14,285 nucleotides of DNA, taken from Planctomycetota bacterium. GTDB lineage: Bacteria; Planctomycetota; Planctomycetia; Pirellulales; Pirellulaceae. Position numbers and translations under genes: made by a program. The stretch spans positions 1 through 14,285 of the forward strand of contig JAJDEH010000284.1 in the NCBI GenBank assembly GCA_029259935.1. Direction: 5' to 3'. Below the pieces are notes generated by a model. It was not told the origin of the DNA and ran no database searches. It saw only the letters and a program-made list of their open reading frames with translations. Shown one piece after another: positions 1 to 7,186 of the stretch. Position 1 is the stretch's first letter; each line of letters opens with the position of its first letter.

Positions 1-74
1 TGTTTCTCCAACTCAGCGACTCTCGCCCCCAGTCTCTCGCAATTCTTGCATCCCTTCGCGGTTGCCTGAGCCAT
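1..74 (-). CDS. N-terminal fragment of a coiled-coil protein with a CxxC, possibly IS66-like transposase
   Basis: An ATG at 74 opens a minus-strand frame that stays open to the left edge, so only about 24 residues are visible. They begin M-A-Q-A-T-A-K, contain a C-K-N-C pair at residues 9-12, and continue as a heptad-like R-L-G-A-R-V-A-E-L-E-K. A short Cys pair followed by an ARVAELE coiled coil is, from memory, how many planctomycete IS66-type transposases (TnpC) start. Other coiled-coil proteins could look the same. No clear ribosome binding site precedes the ATG. The 275 bases between this gene and the next (75-349) show no gene I can support; they may hold the insertion-sequence end and promoters. 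The reading frame is fairly secure, the family is a guess. Confidence 0.45.
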   Translation of the reverse strand, partial: MAQATAKGCKNCERLGARVAELEK

Positions 75-349
75 GGTCGCAAAAGTCTACCCGGACTGGC
101 AAAATCGACCTACAGCAATAATTCGACCCGTGAACGGTTACGTCGCTCGTATGTTACACAGGTCGAGCTGCCCCGCTTTGCGTGAACGGATTGGCGGAAT
201 GTTGGAAGATGGGCTTCAGGGTGATGAGGCAGGCTAACGCCTGGACTTCAGCGGATCCCGCGCTCGGACCGGGGTGGCTTGTGATTCGACAAATGGTGCG
301 ACATAATTTCGGCGGATGTCTGTTCGGGACTCGGTTCACGTTGATTGAC

Positions 350-622
350 ATGGTTGTTGTTCGCTTTCCACCGCATCTCATTCGCCATTTTCCCGTGCCA
401 ACGGAATGCGCCGCGGAAGGGAATACCGTGGCCGAGGCCGTGCTGGATTTGGAACGGCAGTATCCGGGACTTACCGGGTATTTGATTCATGAGAATGGTA
501 CGCTGCGACAGCATGTGAATATTTTTCTTGGCGAACAAATGGTGCGCGACCGAGCCGGGCTTAGCGATTCGCTCGAAGGAGTGAATGAGATGTTTGTCAT
601 GCAAGCGCTGTCCGGTGGCTAG
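350..622 (+). CDS. MoaD/ThiS-family sulfur-carrier or ubiquitin-like protein with C-terminal Gly-Gly
   Basis: This 90-residue protein has the size and pattern of the beta-grasp MoaD/ThiS family: an N-terminal strand (M-V-V-V-R-F-P), a middle E-G-N-T-V-A-E-A-V-L-D-L-E helix, a V-N-I-F-L-G strand, and a C-terminus ending in S-G-G directly before the TAG stop. In this family the terminal Gly-Gly is adenylated by an E1-like enzyme and then carries sulfur as a thiocarboxylate, or forms an isopeptide bond in ubiquitin-like use. The frame is open upstream to 182, but family homology starts at the ATG at 350, so I chose that start although no clear Shine-Dalgarno is visible. It ends 29 bases before the beta-propeller gene, so the two probably form an operon. 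No ThiF/MoeB-like E1, MoaE, ThiG or JAB protease lies in the window, so it need not be a molybdopterin or thiamine protein. Confidence 0.8.
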   Translation: MVVVRFPPHLIRHFPVPTECAAEGNTVAEAVLDLERQYPGLTGYLIHENGTLRQHVNIFLGEQMVRDRAGLSDSLEGVNEMFVMQALSGG

Positions 623-651
623 TAAGAATTCAAACGAAGAGGATCGTTGCA

Positions 652-1761
652 ATGAACCGTGATCGCATTGCCGTGGGAACGCGCAAAGGGCTGCTGCTGT
701 TTGAGAAGAAGGGCGGCGCGTGGTCGATCGCTCGTGAAGACTTCATGGGCGTGCATGTTTCCTATGCCGAACTGGACCCGCGCGGCAACGTGCTGTTTGC
801 CTGTTTGGATCATGGACACTGGGGCTGCAAGCTGCACCGCTCGAATGACGGGGGTGAGAATTGGGACGAGTTGGCCGCTCCGGTCTACCCGGAAGGTTCC
901 GTCTTGGGCAAAGACCCGTTTGCGACTGGTGCCAGTGAGCCCCGGCCCGCCGTGCTCAAGTATCAGTGGTCGTTGACCGCCGGCGCGGAGGATCAGCCGG
1001 GGCGAATCTACATTGGCACCGAACCGGGCGGACTGTTTGTGAGCGACGACGGTGGCGATTCGTTTCAACTGGTCGACTCGTTATGGAATCATCCGTCGCG
1101 CACGGAGATGTGGTTCGGCGGCGGCCGCGATCAACCGGGGATTCATTCGATCTTGGTCGACCCGCGGAACCGAGAGTACCTGTTTGTGGGCATTAGCTGT
1201 GCCGGTGTTTTCGCCAGCGCGGATGGCGGCGCGTCTTGGGAGCCGCGCAACCGTGGATTGCGGGCCGATTATCTTCCCAATCCGGATGCCGAAGTCGGCC
1301 ACGATCCGCACTTGCTGGTTCAATGCCAAAGTGAACCGGACAAGCTGTGGCAACAGAATCATTGCGGAATCTTTCGCAGCGTCGACGTCGGGCGTACCTG
1401 GACCGAGGTTACTCAAGAGAACGGGCCCGCGAATTTTGGGTTCACCGTTGTCGTCGATCCGAACAATGGCGAAACGGCTTGGGTCGTCCCCGCCGTCTCG
1501 GATCAAGTGCGGGTGGCGATCGACCGCCGCCTGTGCGTCTGTCGGACTGATGACGGCGGCCAAACCTGGCAAGACTTTCGTGCCGGACTGCCGCAGGAAG
1601 ACTGCTACGATTTTGCTTTTAGGCACGGGCTGGCCTTGGCCGGCGATCGGCTCACGTTAGGCACGGCGGGAGGAAGCTTGTATGTGTCCGACGACCGGGG
1701 CGAAAGTTGGCAAACCGTCGCCAATCATTTGCCACCGGTCTACTCGGTGCGGTATGTGTAG
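652..1761 (+). CDS. BNR/Asp-box beta-propeller protein (sialidase/sortilin-like fold, cytoplasmic)
   Basis: The protein has 369 residues and six Asp-box motifs (S/T-x-D-x-G-x-x-W/F) spaced 43-68 residues apart: SNDGGENW (64-71), SDDGGDSF (131-138), SADGGASW (189-196), SVDVGRTW (243-250), TDDGGQTW (299-306) and SDDRGESW (346-353). This marks a BNR-type beta-propeller like those of sialidases, Vps10/sortilin and YCF48. Such proteins are often annotated as exo-alpha-sialidase, but I do not see a sialidase catalytic set (an RIP motif and arginine triad), so no hydrolase activity is claimed. There is no signal peptide; it starts MNRDRIAVGTRKGL and is probably cytoplasmic. An AGAGGA-like ribosome site (638-643) supports the ATG at 652. 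It follows the MoaD/ThiS-like gene by 29 bases. As I recall, the pairing recurs in other bacteria. Confidence 0.85.
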   Translation: MNRDRIAVGTRKGLLLFEKKGGAWSIAREDFMGVHVSYAELDPRGNVLFACLDHGHWGCKLHRSNDGGENWDELAAPVYPEGSVLGKDPFATGASEPRPAVLKYQWSLTAGAEDQPGRIYIGTEPGGLFVSDDGGDSFQLVDSLWNHPSRTEMWFGGGRDQPGIHSILVDPRNREYLFVGISCAGVFASADGGASWEPRNRGLRADYLPNPDAEVGHDPHLLVQCQSEPDKLWQQNHCGIFRSVDVGRTWTEVTQENGPANFGFTVVVDPNNGETAWVVPAVSDQVRVAIDRRLCVCRTDDGGQTWQDFRAGLPQEDCYDFAFRHGLALAGDRLTLGTAGGSLYVSDDRGESWQTVANHLPPVYSVRYV

Positions 1762-1809
1762 CGCCGGTGGATTGGCTTCAGTATGATTCCCACGGAGGGA
1801 TATTGAGAA

Positions 1810-2535
1810 ATGGATTCTGAGTATGCGGAAGTCTACGCCGATCTGCATCGTCATCATTGGTGGTGGCGTTCGCGCGAAGAATACCTCTTCTCGATTCTGC
1901 AAGGTCTTTCCATTCCGAAAAACTCCAACATCTTGGAGATTGGGTGCGGTGGTGGCTGGCTGTTTGATCGCCTTGGCCAGTGGGGCCAGGTGGACGGCGT
2001 CGAGATTGATGGCTCGCTGATTCCCCAAGAAGGAGCCCATGCCGAGAACATTTATCACGGGCCGTTCGATCGCGAATTCCAGCCGGGGAAGCAGTACTCG
2101 CTGATCTTGATGCTGGACGTTTTAGAACATATCGAGGACGCCAACGCCGCGCTCGCCTATGCGGTTGAGTTGTTGGAGCCGACTGGTGTGATGCTCCTGA
2201 CCGTTCCGGCGTTTCGCTCGCTGTGGACTGCTCACGATGTGCTCAATCATCATTTCACTCGATATAACAAAAGGAGTTTTGGAGCGGTGGCCGAGGCGGC
2301 TGGCATGCGCGTCGACCGCTGCAATTACTTCTTCCATTGGCTAACACTGATCAAGCTCGGCATCCGCTGTAAGGAAGCACTGATCGCGACCGAGCCCAGC
2401 CTTCCGAAAATGCCGTCCCGCCCGGTGAATTCCCTTTTTTACGGAATCACCAGGCTCGAGCAGAGCCTCTTTTATCGATTGCCGCTTCCCGTCGGCAGTT
2501 CTCTGTTGGCGATAGGTGGAAGAGCCGGGTCTTGA
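1810..2535 (+). CDS. Class I SAM-dependent methyltransferase
   Basis: The 241-residue protein has a Rossmann-type methyltransferase core. Motif I is L-E-I-G-C-G-G-G at 42-49, the acidic residue after strand 2 is in V-D-G-V-E-I-D (61-67), and motif II/III is L-I-L-M-L-D-V-L-E-H (98-107), followed by L-L-E-P-T-G-V-M-L-L-T-V-P (121-133). The H-H-F-T-R-Y (148-152) stretch resembles Methyltransf_11/23 enzymes often found with lipid-linked glycan genes. The N-terminus is rich in aromatic and basic residues (H-R-H-H-W-W-W-R). The substrate cannot be read from the sequence. A strong GGAGGG site at 1794-1799, 10 bases before the ATG, fixes the start. It lies 48 bases after the propeller gene on the same strand, so cotranscription is plausible though a functional link is not shown. 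A hairpin covers its stop codon. Confidence 0.88.
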   Translation: MDSEYAEVYADLHRHHWWWRSREEYLFSILQGLSIPKNSNILEIGCGGGWLFDRLGQWGQVDGVEIDGSLIPQEGAHAENIYHGPFDREFQPGKQYSLILMLDVLEHIEDANAALAYAVELLEPTGVMLLTVPAFRSLWTAHDVLNHHFTRYNKRSFGAVAEAAGMRVDRCNYFFHWLTLIKLGIRCKEALIATEPSLPKMPSRPVNSLFYGITRLEQSLFYRLPLPVGSSLLAIGGRAGS

Positions 2536-2557
2536 CGGTCGTTCGATTCCCGGCTCT
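2521..2557 (+). terminator. Perfect 9-bp inverted repeat over the methyltransferase stop codon
   Basis: AGAGCCGGG at 2521-2529 is perfectly complementary to CCCGGCTCT at 2549-2557, with a 19-base loop that contains the TGA stop (2533-2535). It could act as a transcription terminator or 3' stabilising hairpin for the upstream operon. No T-run follows, so it is not a canonical intrinsic terminator. Confidence 0.4.
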
Positions 2558-2580
2558 CGCGCCGAAAGGTTGTCGACCGC

Positions 2581-2586
2581 TATAAT
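2581..2586 (+). promoter_or_regulatory. Candidate -10 box for the VWA gene
   Basis: A perfect TATAAT stands in the 189-base gap between the methyltransferase and the VWA gene, after the hairpin at 2521-2557. No convincing -35 hexamer is found 16-18 bases upstream (CGCGCC at the 17-base position). If used, the transcript would start near 2593 and carry the hairpin repeat at 2606-2640 in its leader. The inference rests on the hexamer and its position only. Confidence 0.35.
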
Positions 2587-2605
2587 GCAATGGAGTCCCA
2601 AGAAA

Positions 2606-2640
2606 GTCGTTGTTCGCTCCGCGAACAAAACGAATCCACC
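2606..2640. repeat. Short hairpin repeat, copy 1 (second copy at 12916-12950)
   Basis: Bases 2606-2634 are identical to 12916-12944 (29 of 29), and the next six bases differ at two positions. The core TTGTTCGCTCCGCGAACAA (2610-2628) is a perfect 8-bp hairpin with a TCC loop, followed by AAACGAA. Here it sits between genes, upstream of the VWA start. A short palindrome repeated at gene edges fits a REP-like family. It could also serve as a leader hairpin for the VWA mRNA. Confidence 0.75.
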
Positions 2641-2724
2641 AGGAGCGTGGAGCGATCCCCACTTGGTGCCAACGTCCAACAAGGTGATTTCCGCGGTTTT
2701 ACTCTGATCCCCCAAGACGAATCC

Positions 2725-4425
2725 ATGTCAGCGAAAAAAAATGTCGGCGGCATTATTCATACGTATCAAAAATACGACCCGAAGAATTTCCCCAGTCCAA
2801 CTCAGCCGCCACCCGATATGGTCTCGCCGGCGATGGAGCACATGTTGCGGTTTGGTAACACTCGGCGGCTGAGCGATGAGGAACTAGCGCGCGCCATCAG
2901 GCTTGACCCTAGTCAGTTTGCCGGGCTGGGGCCCAGCATCGACATGATGTTGGCGTTGCTGTTGGAACGCAAGCGGAAGATTCTTGCCAAGTACGAAACG
3001 GAAACCGTGCAGAGTGAAGCGCGTCGTGCCTTTCGTCAAACCGGCGAGAACATCACGCCTCCGCGCAAGTTTCGCGATCGCTACGAATTCGCTCTGGAAG
3101 AAGAACAGATCTACGACCTTGAGCGCATATGGTACGCCACCGGCGACGAACGTTCGGCCTTCGCTCGCCAACTGGTGCAGTTGATTGATCGGCTGGGCGA
3201 CAAGTATCAAGTCGACGAATTGGCGGCGAAGTATTCGTTCACCGGTCGCACACCGATGACGGTTCCCGAAGCGATCGCCATCAAGGAAGAACTTGAAAAG
3301 ATCGACGAGTTGCTGAAGCAGCTTGAAGAAGCTCGCGAAACCGCGCAAATCGCCATCATCGACCTGGAGGCGCTGGCCGAGTTCACCGAACCGGGCGACC
3401 TTGAGCGATTGCGCGAGATTCAACAGATGGTGGAAGACTACGTTCGTGAAATGGCCGAGCAACAGGGACTGGAAGCGGACGGCCGTGCCTATCAACTAAC
3501 GCCGCAGGCTTATCGGCTGTTTCAAGGCAAGCTGCTGGAACGAATCTTCAGCAACCTGCAGGCCTCGCGCACGGGGCGGCATCAAGGTCCGGTCGTCGGT
3601 GAGGGCGCGGTCGAGATGCAGCAGACGAAGCCTTATGAGTTTGGCGATTCGATCACTCACATGGACATTCCGCAATCGTTGGTCAACGCCATGTTGCGCG
3701 ACGGGGCGCAACTGCCGATCAGGCTGAAGGCGGAGGACATCGAAGTGCATCGCACGCGGAACACTCCGAAGTGCGCCACGGTCGTGATCATGGACATGAG
3801 CGGTTCGATGCGGTACGACGGCCAGTACATGAACGTCAAGCGGATGGCGCTGGCCTTGGACGGATTAATCAGCAGCGAGTTCCCCGGCGACTATCTGAAC
3901 TTCATCGAGATGGCGACGTTCGGACGGCAATGCCCACGGGGCGAGATTGTCGAACTGATGCCGAAACCGGTGACGATTCACGATCCTGTGGTTCAGTTCC
4001 GAGTCGACATGAGTGACGAAGATGTAAGCGAACATCTTCTGCCACCTCACTTCACCAACATTCAGCATTCGCTGCAGATGTCACGGCGATTTCTCGCAGC
4101 GCAAGACACGCCCAATCGCCAAGTCATCCTCATCACCGACGGGCTGCCGACGTCGCATTTCGACGGCTCGATGCTTTACTTGATGTATCCGCCTCACCCA
4201 TTGACCGAAGCCGCGACCATGCGGGAAGGATTGCTCTGCCGCCAAGAGGGGATCACGATCAATATCTTCTTGGTCCCCAGTTGGTCGCAATCGGAAGAAG
4301 ACATCCGCTTTGCCTATCGGCTTGCGGAAACCACGAAGGGACGTGTCTTCTTTACTGGCGGCGACGATTTGGACCGCTATGTCGTTTGGGATTACGTCAG
4401 CATGAAGCGTGAGATTTTGGCTTGA
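2725..4425 (+). CDS. VWA (von Willebrand factor A) domain protein with intact MIDAS
   Basis: The 566-residue protein carries a C-terminal VWA domain with a complete metal-ion-dependent adhesion site: D357-M-S359-G-S361, T444 (F-T-N-I) and D472 (I-T-D-G). The N-terminal ~340 residues are charged and helical, with a probable coiled coil at about 186-245, and include Q-G-P-V-V-G-E-G and K-P-Y-E-F-G-D-S stretches just before the domain. There is no signal peptide. The architecture resembles COG4867-type VWA proteins, which often work with MoxR or magnesium-chelatase-like AAA+ ATPases; none is in the window. The frame is open 45 codons further upstream, but that part is the intergenic repeat, so I prefer the ATG at 2725 (M-S-A-K-K-N-V). 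Its ribosome site is weak. The gene ends 127 bases from the convergent sulfatase. Confidence 0.85.
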   Translation: MSAKKNVGGIIHTYQKYDPKNFPSPTQPPPDMVSPAMEHMLRFGNTRRLSDEELARAIRLDPSQFAGLGPSIDMMLALLLERKRKILAKYETETVQSEARRAFRQTGENITPPRKFRDRYEFALEEEQIYDLERIWYATGDERSAFARQLVQLIDRLGDKYQVDELAAKYSFTGRTPMTVPEAIAIKEELEKIDELLKQLEEARETAQIAIIDLEALAEFTEPGDLERLREIQQMVEDYVREMAEQQGLEADGRAYQLTPQAYRLFQGKLLERIFSNLQASRTGRHQGPVVGEGAVEMQQTKPYEFGDSITHMDIPQSLVNAMLRDGAQLPIRLKAEDIEVHRTRNTPKCATVVIMDMSGSMRYDGQYMNVKRMALALDGLISSEFPGDYLNFIEMATFGRQCPRGEIVELMPKPVTIHDPVVQFRVDMSDEDVSEHLLPPHFTNIQHSLQMSRRFLAAQDTPNRQVILITDGLPTSHFDGSMLYLMYPPHPLTEAATMREGLLCRQEGITINIFLVPSWSQSEEDIRFAYRLAETTKGRVFFTGGDDLDRYVVWDYVSMKREILA

Positions 4426-4463
4426 TCCCTTGGCTGGCTGACAGGGACGGCGACCCCCTCTAA

Positions 4464-4484
4464 CTCCCCCTTGGCAAGGCAGAG
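4464..4484. terminator. Imperfect hairpin between convergent genes
   Basis: The stretch CTCCCCCTTGGCAAGGCAGAG can fold with three outer and four inner pairs around a GGC loop and two mismatches. It lies between the VWA stop (4425) and the sulfatase stop (4553). It looks like a decayed copy of the widespread CTCCCCCTTGG...AAGGGGGAG palindrome that I recall from many genomes. It may terminate in both directions. The rest of the gap shows no gene. Confidence 0.3.
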
Positions 4485-4552
4485 AACTATTTGACGGCCC
4501 GCCGAATCGCTGTACCTCCCCGTTGGCCATGAGGAGAATTTTTCAGCAAGAC

Positions 4553-6025
4553 TCAAAAATCTTTGAAGGGTCCGCGGGGCTCGGCTTCGACCATCGTTTC
4601 GTGGTGCCAGGCTTCAAACTTCTTTTGCATCTCGGCAGTTTTTTGGGGCATCTTGTCCGCGAGGTTTTGCTTCTCGCCGAGATCATTCGCGAGTTCGAAG
4701 AGAAACGTCCCACTGTCGTTGCGGATCCATTTCCAGTTATCAACTCGCGCGGCCTCTCGTTCTTTTCGCTTCCAGTACATTTCGGTCCGCCGCGACCGAG
4801 CTTCGCCAGCCAACACGGGGAGCATATCGAAGCCATCGAGCTTTACATTCTCAGGCGGGTCGACATCGCACAGGTTCAGCAGCGTTGGGAAAACTTCCAT
4901 CGAGGTCAGGAACTCGTCGCAAACGGTTCCCGGTTTGATTCGCGGTGGATACTTGACCAACGACAACACGCGGATGCCTCCTTCGAACACCTGGCCTTTG
5001 TGTCCGCGCAGGGGGCCGTTGTTGGCCCCACCCGAACCGCCGTTATCCGAAAAGAAAATGACGATCGTATTGTCCGCCAGCTTGTGTTCGTCGAGCAGAC
5101 CGAGGACCTTGCCGATGGCGGCATCCATGGCGGTCACGCAACCCAAGTAGTGCGACATCTTCATCGCCCGGTTGGGAACGGTCGCCGGTTTTCCGTATCG
5201 CGTTCCCTGCGTGTAGCCTTCTTCTTGGAAGTACCGCGGATACATCTTTCGCCATTTATCGGGCGCTTGCGTGCGGCCGCGAATTTTCGGATCGAGGCGC
5301 GAAGCGCCGTGCGGCGCGTTGAACGGTAGGTACAGGAAGAACGGGCGATCCTTGTTTTCCTTGACGAACCGCTCGGCCTCGCGTTGAAACAGGTCGGTGC
5401 AATAGGTGCCTTCATCTTCGGTCGTCAGCCCGTTGTTGCGAAACATCGACGGAACGCCGTATCGCTTGTGGGTGTAGAAGTCGATGCCGGTGTTGACCAG
5501 TCCGTAGAACTGATCGAAGCCGCGCTGCGTGGGAAGAAACCGCTGCAACGAACCAAGATCCCACTTGCCAAAGATCCCCGAGACATAACCGGCCTGCTTG
5601 AGCATCTTGGGGATGAGGACTTCCCGCGTGTCCATGCCGCCAATTCGTTCGAAGGTGACGGCGTATTCTTCGGGCGAATACTCGTACCCATGATCCGGCG
5701 CTTCGTTCCGAATCATGTCGTAAATTCCGTTTCGCTGTGGGTAGCGGCCGGTGAGGAAGGCCGCGCGGCTCGGTGTGCAGGCGGGCCACGCGACATAGAA
5801 ACTGGTTAGCCGGGCACCTTCGCGGGCAATGCGGTCGAGACTCGGCGTGATGATCTCGTCATTGATGATCCCTAAATCGTTGTAGCCTTGATCGTCCGAA
5901 ACGATCAGCACTATGTTGGGCGGGCGTTTCGCTTCCGCCGCGCGTCCGCTCGACTGAGCGAGCCCCGTGGCAATTACGGAGAAAACGGCCACGGCCACTA
6001 ACGACATTCGCCGCAGGTCGAACAT
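4553..6025 (-). CDS. Secreted formylglycine-dependent sulfatase (arylsulfatase-like)
   Basis: The 490-residue protein starts with a signal peptide (residues 1 to about 32, hydrophobic core S-L-V-A-V-A-V-F-S-V-I-A). The alkaline-phosphatase-fold sulfatase motifs follow in order: metal-binding D44-D45-Q-G, the formylglycine site C83-T-P-S-R with L-T-G-R, G-K154-W-D156-L-G, A-P-H239-G, D327-N328-G-G, and G-H-K343-G. Cys83 must be oxidised to formylglycine by a separate enzyme (FGE or anSME) not in the window. By family knowledge it removes sulfate esters from polysaccharides or similar substrates in the periplasm; the substrate is unknown. The position usually occupied by His in G-K-W-H-x-G is Asp156. 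A second ATG (residue 7) is possible; no strong ribosome site marks either. The stop of the DUF2459 gene lies 76 bases upstream, so the pair may be cotranscribed. Confidence 0.93.
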   Translation of the reverse strand: MFDLRRMSLVAVAVFSVIATGLAQSSGRAAEAKRPPNIVLIVSDDQGYNDLGIINDEIITPSLDRIAREGARLTSFYVAWPACTPSRAAFLTGRYPQRNGIYDMIRNEAPDHGYEYSPEEYAVTFERIGGMDTREVLIPKMLKQAGYVSGIFGKWDLGSLQRFLPTQRGFDQFYGLVNTGIDFYTHKRYGVPSMFRNNGLTTEDEGTYCTDLFQREAERFVKENKDRPFFLYLPFNAPHGASRLDPKIRGRTQAPDKWRKMYPRYFQEEGYTQGTRYGKPATVPNRAMKMSHYLGCVTAMDAAIGKVLGLLDEHKLADNTIVIFFSDNGGSGGANNGPLRGHKGQVFEGGIRVLSLVKYPPRIKPGTVCDEFLTSMEVFPTLLNLCDVDPPENVKLDGFDMLPVLAGEARSRRTEMYWKRKEREAARVDNWKWIRNDSGTFLFELANDLGEKQNLADKMPQKTAEMQKKFEAWHHETMVEAEPRGPFKDF

Positions 6026-6101
6026 GATGGATACTCGTTGACGCGTTAATCTAGGTGCTGGATTGATTGCTCAAGCAACGCGTACCATCATAGCTGAATC
6101 G

Positions 6102-6824
6102 TCAGTCCGTTTCCGGAAGGTAGAGAAAAACGGTTTTCGGAAGCGGCGTGAACATCGGCGTGCGGATCTCGGCCGACCTCATCCCCTGGCCGATCCACGA
6201 ATTGCAGGTATTGGTGCAAAAGTAAGTTCCCTCGGCCTCAAAGAAGGCATCGCTCTTGCCATAGGCGGTGTCGGGAATTTGGATTCTTTCGCCGCTGGAA
6301 CTCTTTTGAAAACTCGTCTCGATGAACTGAATCAGCGCCTGATACTGCTCTTTCGAGATGACGACTTTGCGAGCATTTTCGCCCAAGTATTTTTCAGTGG
6401 TCAGCGACACATGCATGCACGTGTCGGACGGCAAGAACAACGCATTCACCGCGGTCGAAGCCCGCAGGTCAGCCCAAGTCGGCGTTTCGATGAAGAACCC
6501 TTTGTCACCCCAGCCGACCGCGATGTGCGTAGCGTAATTGGTATTCCCTTGAAAACAATCCGCCGGGAATTGCTCACGCCAATTCATAGCCTCGTTGGCG
6601 ATCGGCAACACCAGGTCGGCGTGGACGGGGTTGGAAACGACGTAAATCTCAACTCCGTCGTCAGCGGGCCGAAAACCGTTGTTCACCGGAATCAGTCCGA
6701 TCAGGACGAACAGCGCGTAGAGCAAGATCAGCAAGGTGACGGTTAGAAAAAACCGTTTCGTGCCCTTCCAACAAAAGCGCCCCACACGGGCCGCCGACCT
6801 GCGACTGAGTTTTTTTTCTGTCAT
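6102..6824 (-). CDS. DUF2459 (TIGR02117-like) membrane-anchored protein
   Basis: The 240-residue protein has a basic N-terminus, one transmembrane segment (about residues 25-47, F-F-L-T-V-T-L-L-I-L-L-Y-A-L-F) and an extracytoplasmic domain. That domain shows the pattern I recall for DUF2459: H-A-D-L-V-L-P, then G-W-G-D-K-G-F-F-I-E-T-P-T-W-A-D-L, then C-M-H-V-S, and near the end C-T-N-T-C-N-S-W-I followed by F-T-P. The family has no firm function; conserved Cys and His residues would suit a hydrolase, but that is a guess. A TTG at 6839 would add five residues; I prefer the ATG at 6824 (M-T-E-K-K-L). Codons 3-5 are a run of eight A. It is transcribed toward the sulfatase and divergent from the DUF1549/DUF1553 gene. 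Confidence 0.75.
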   Translation of the reverse strand: MTEKKLSRRSAARVGRFCWKGTKRFFLTVTLLILLYALFVLIGLIPVNNGFRPADDGVEIYVVSNPVHADLVLPIANEAMNWREQFPADCFQGNTNYATHIAVGWGDKGFFIETPTWADLRASTAVNALFLPSDTCMHVSLTTEKYLGENARKVVISKEQYQALIQFIETSFQKSSSGERIQIPDTAYGKSDAFFEAEGTYFCTNTCNSWIGQGMRSAEIRTPMFTPLPKTVFLYLPETD

Positions 6825-7186
6825 ATTTTGGACCGCCAACCTTCAAGGCAGCCTGATTGGTTAATACGGTGTTCGGGGCACGACGCTAAATATTGGTACG
6901 CCTTAGCGATTGGCCGGCACTTGTTGCAATCCGCGAACGCATCGTATGCCCTATATTGCAGAGCCCCTTGGGGACCAGTTTATTCCCAGCGTCGCACCGC
7001 GAAACACTCAATATTTCCGGTGGCTGAGGGCTCATTATGCGCGGTTGCCGGGGCGAAGATCAAACCTTGCCCAGATTGTCTCTGGCAATGAAGGAAATGC
7101 CTCGCAATAATAGTAGAGAGCTACCCCCCCAAAAAAACTCCCTCCTTAATCCTTAAGATGGCCGCTTCCCCAGTGGCTCACCCACC
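6825..7186. other. Divergent intergenic region, about 360 bases, no gene supported
   Basis: This stretch separates two divergent genes and must hold both promoters, but I find no hexamer pair I trust. It contains a 6-bp inverted repeat CGCTAA (6884-6889) / TTAGCG (6903-6908), which could be an operator, and a run of seven C followed by seven A (7124-7137) about 50 bases before the start at 7187. Short open frames here (for example 6828-7091) have no recognisable protein character. Confidence 0.5.

Noticed and set aside
182..349. N-terminal extension of the MoaD/ThiS-like protein
   Set aside because: The extra 56 residues have no beta-grasp similarity; the family fold begins at the ATG at 350.
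354..366. GTTGTTCGCT near 357, a possible third copy of the hairpin repeat
   Set aside because: Only about ten bases match and the second hairpin arm is missing, so it may be chance.
2590..2724. Upstream start for the VWA protein
   Set aside because: This part is translated from the dispersed repeat and its flanks, downstream of a TATAAT; the ATG at 2725 is more likely.
4523..5329. A 268-codon open frame on the plus strand inside the sulfatase gene
   Set aside because: It is antisense to well-conserved sulfatase motifs, has no family character, and reflects codon bias in the real gene.
6828..7091. Small open frame in the divergent intergenic region
   Set aside because: It has no ribosome site, no recognisable domain, and overlaps the promoter regions of both flanking genes.
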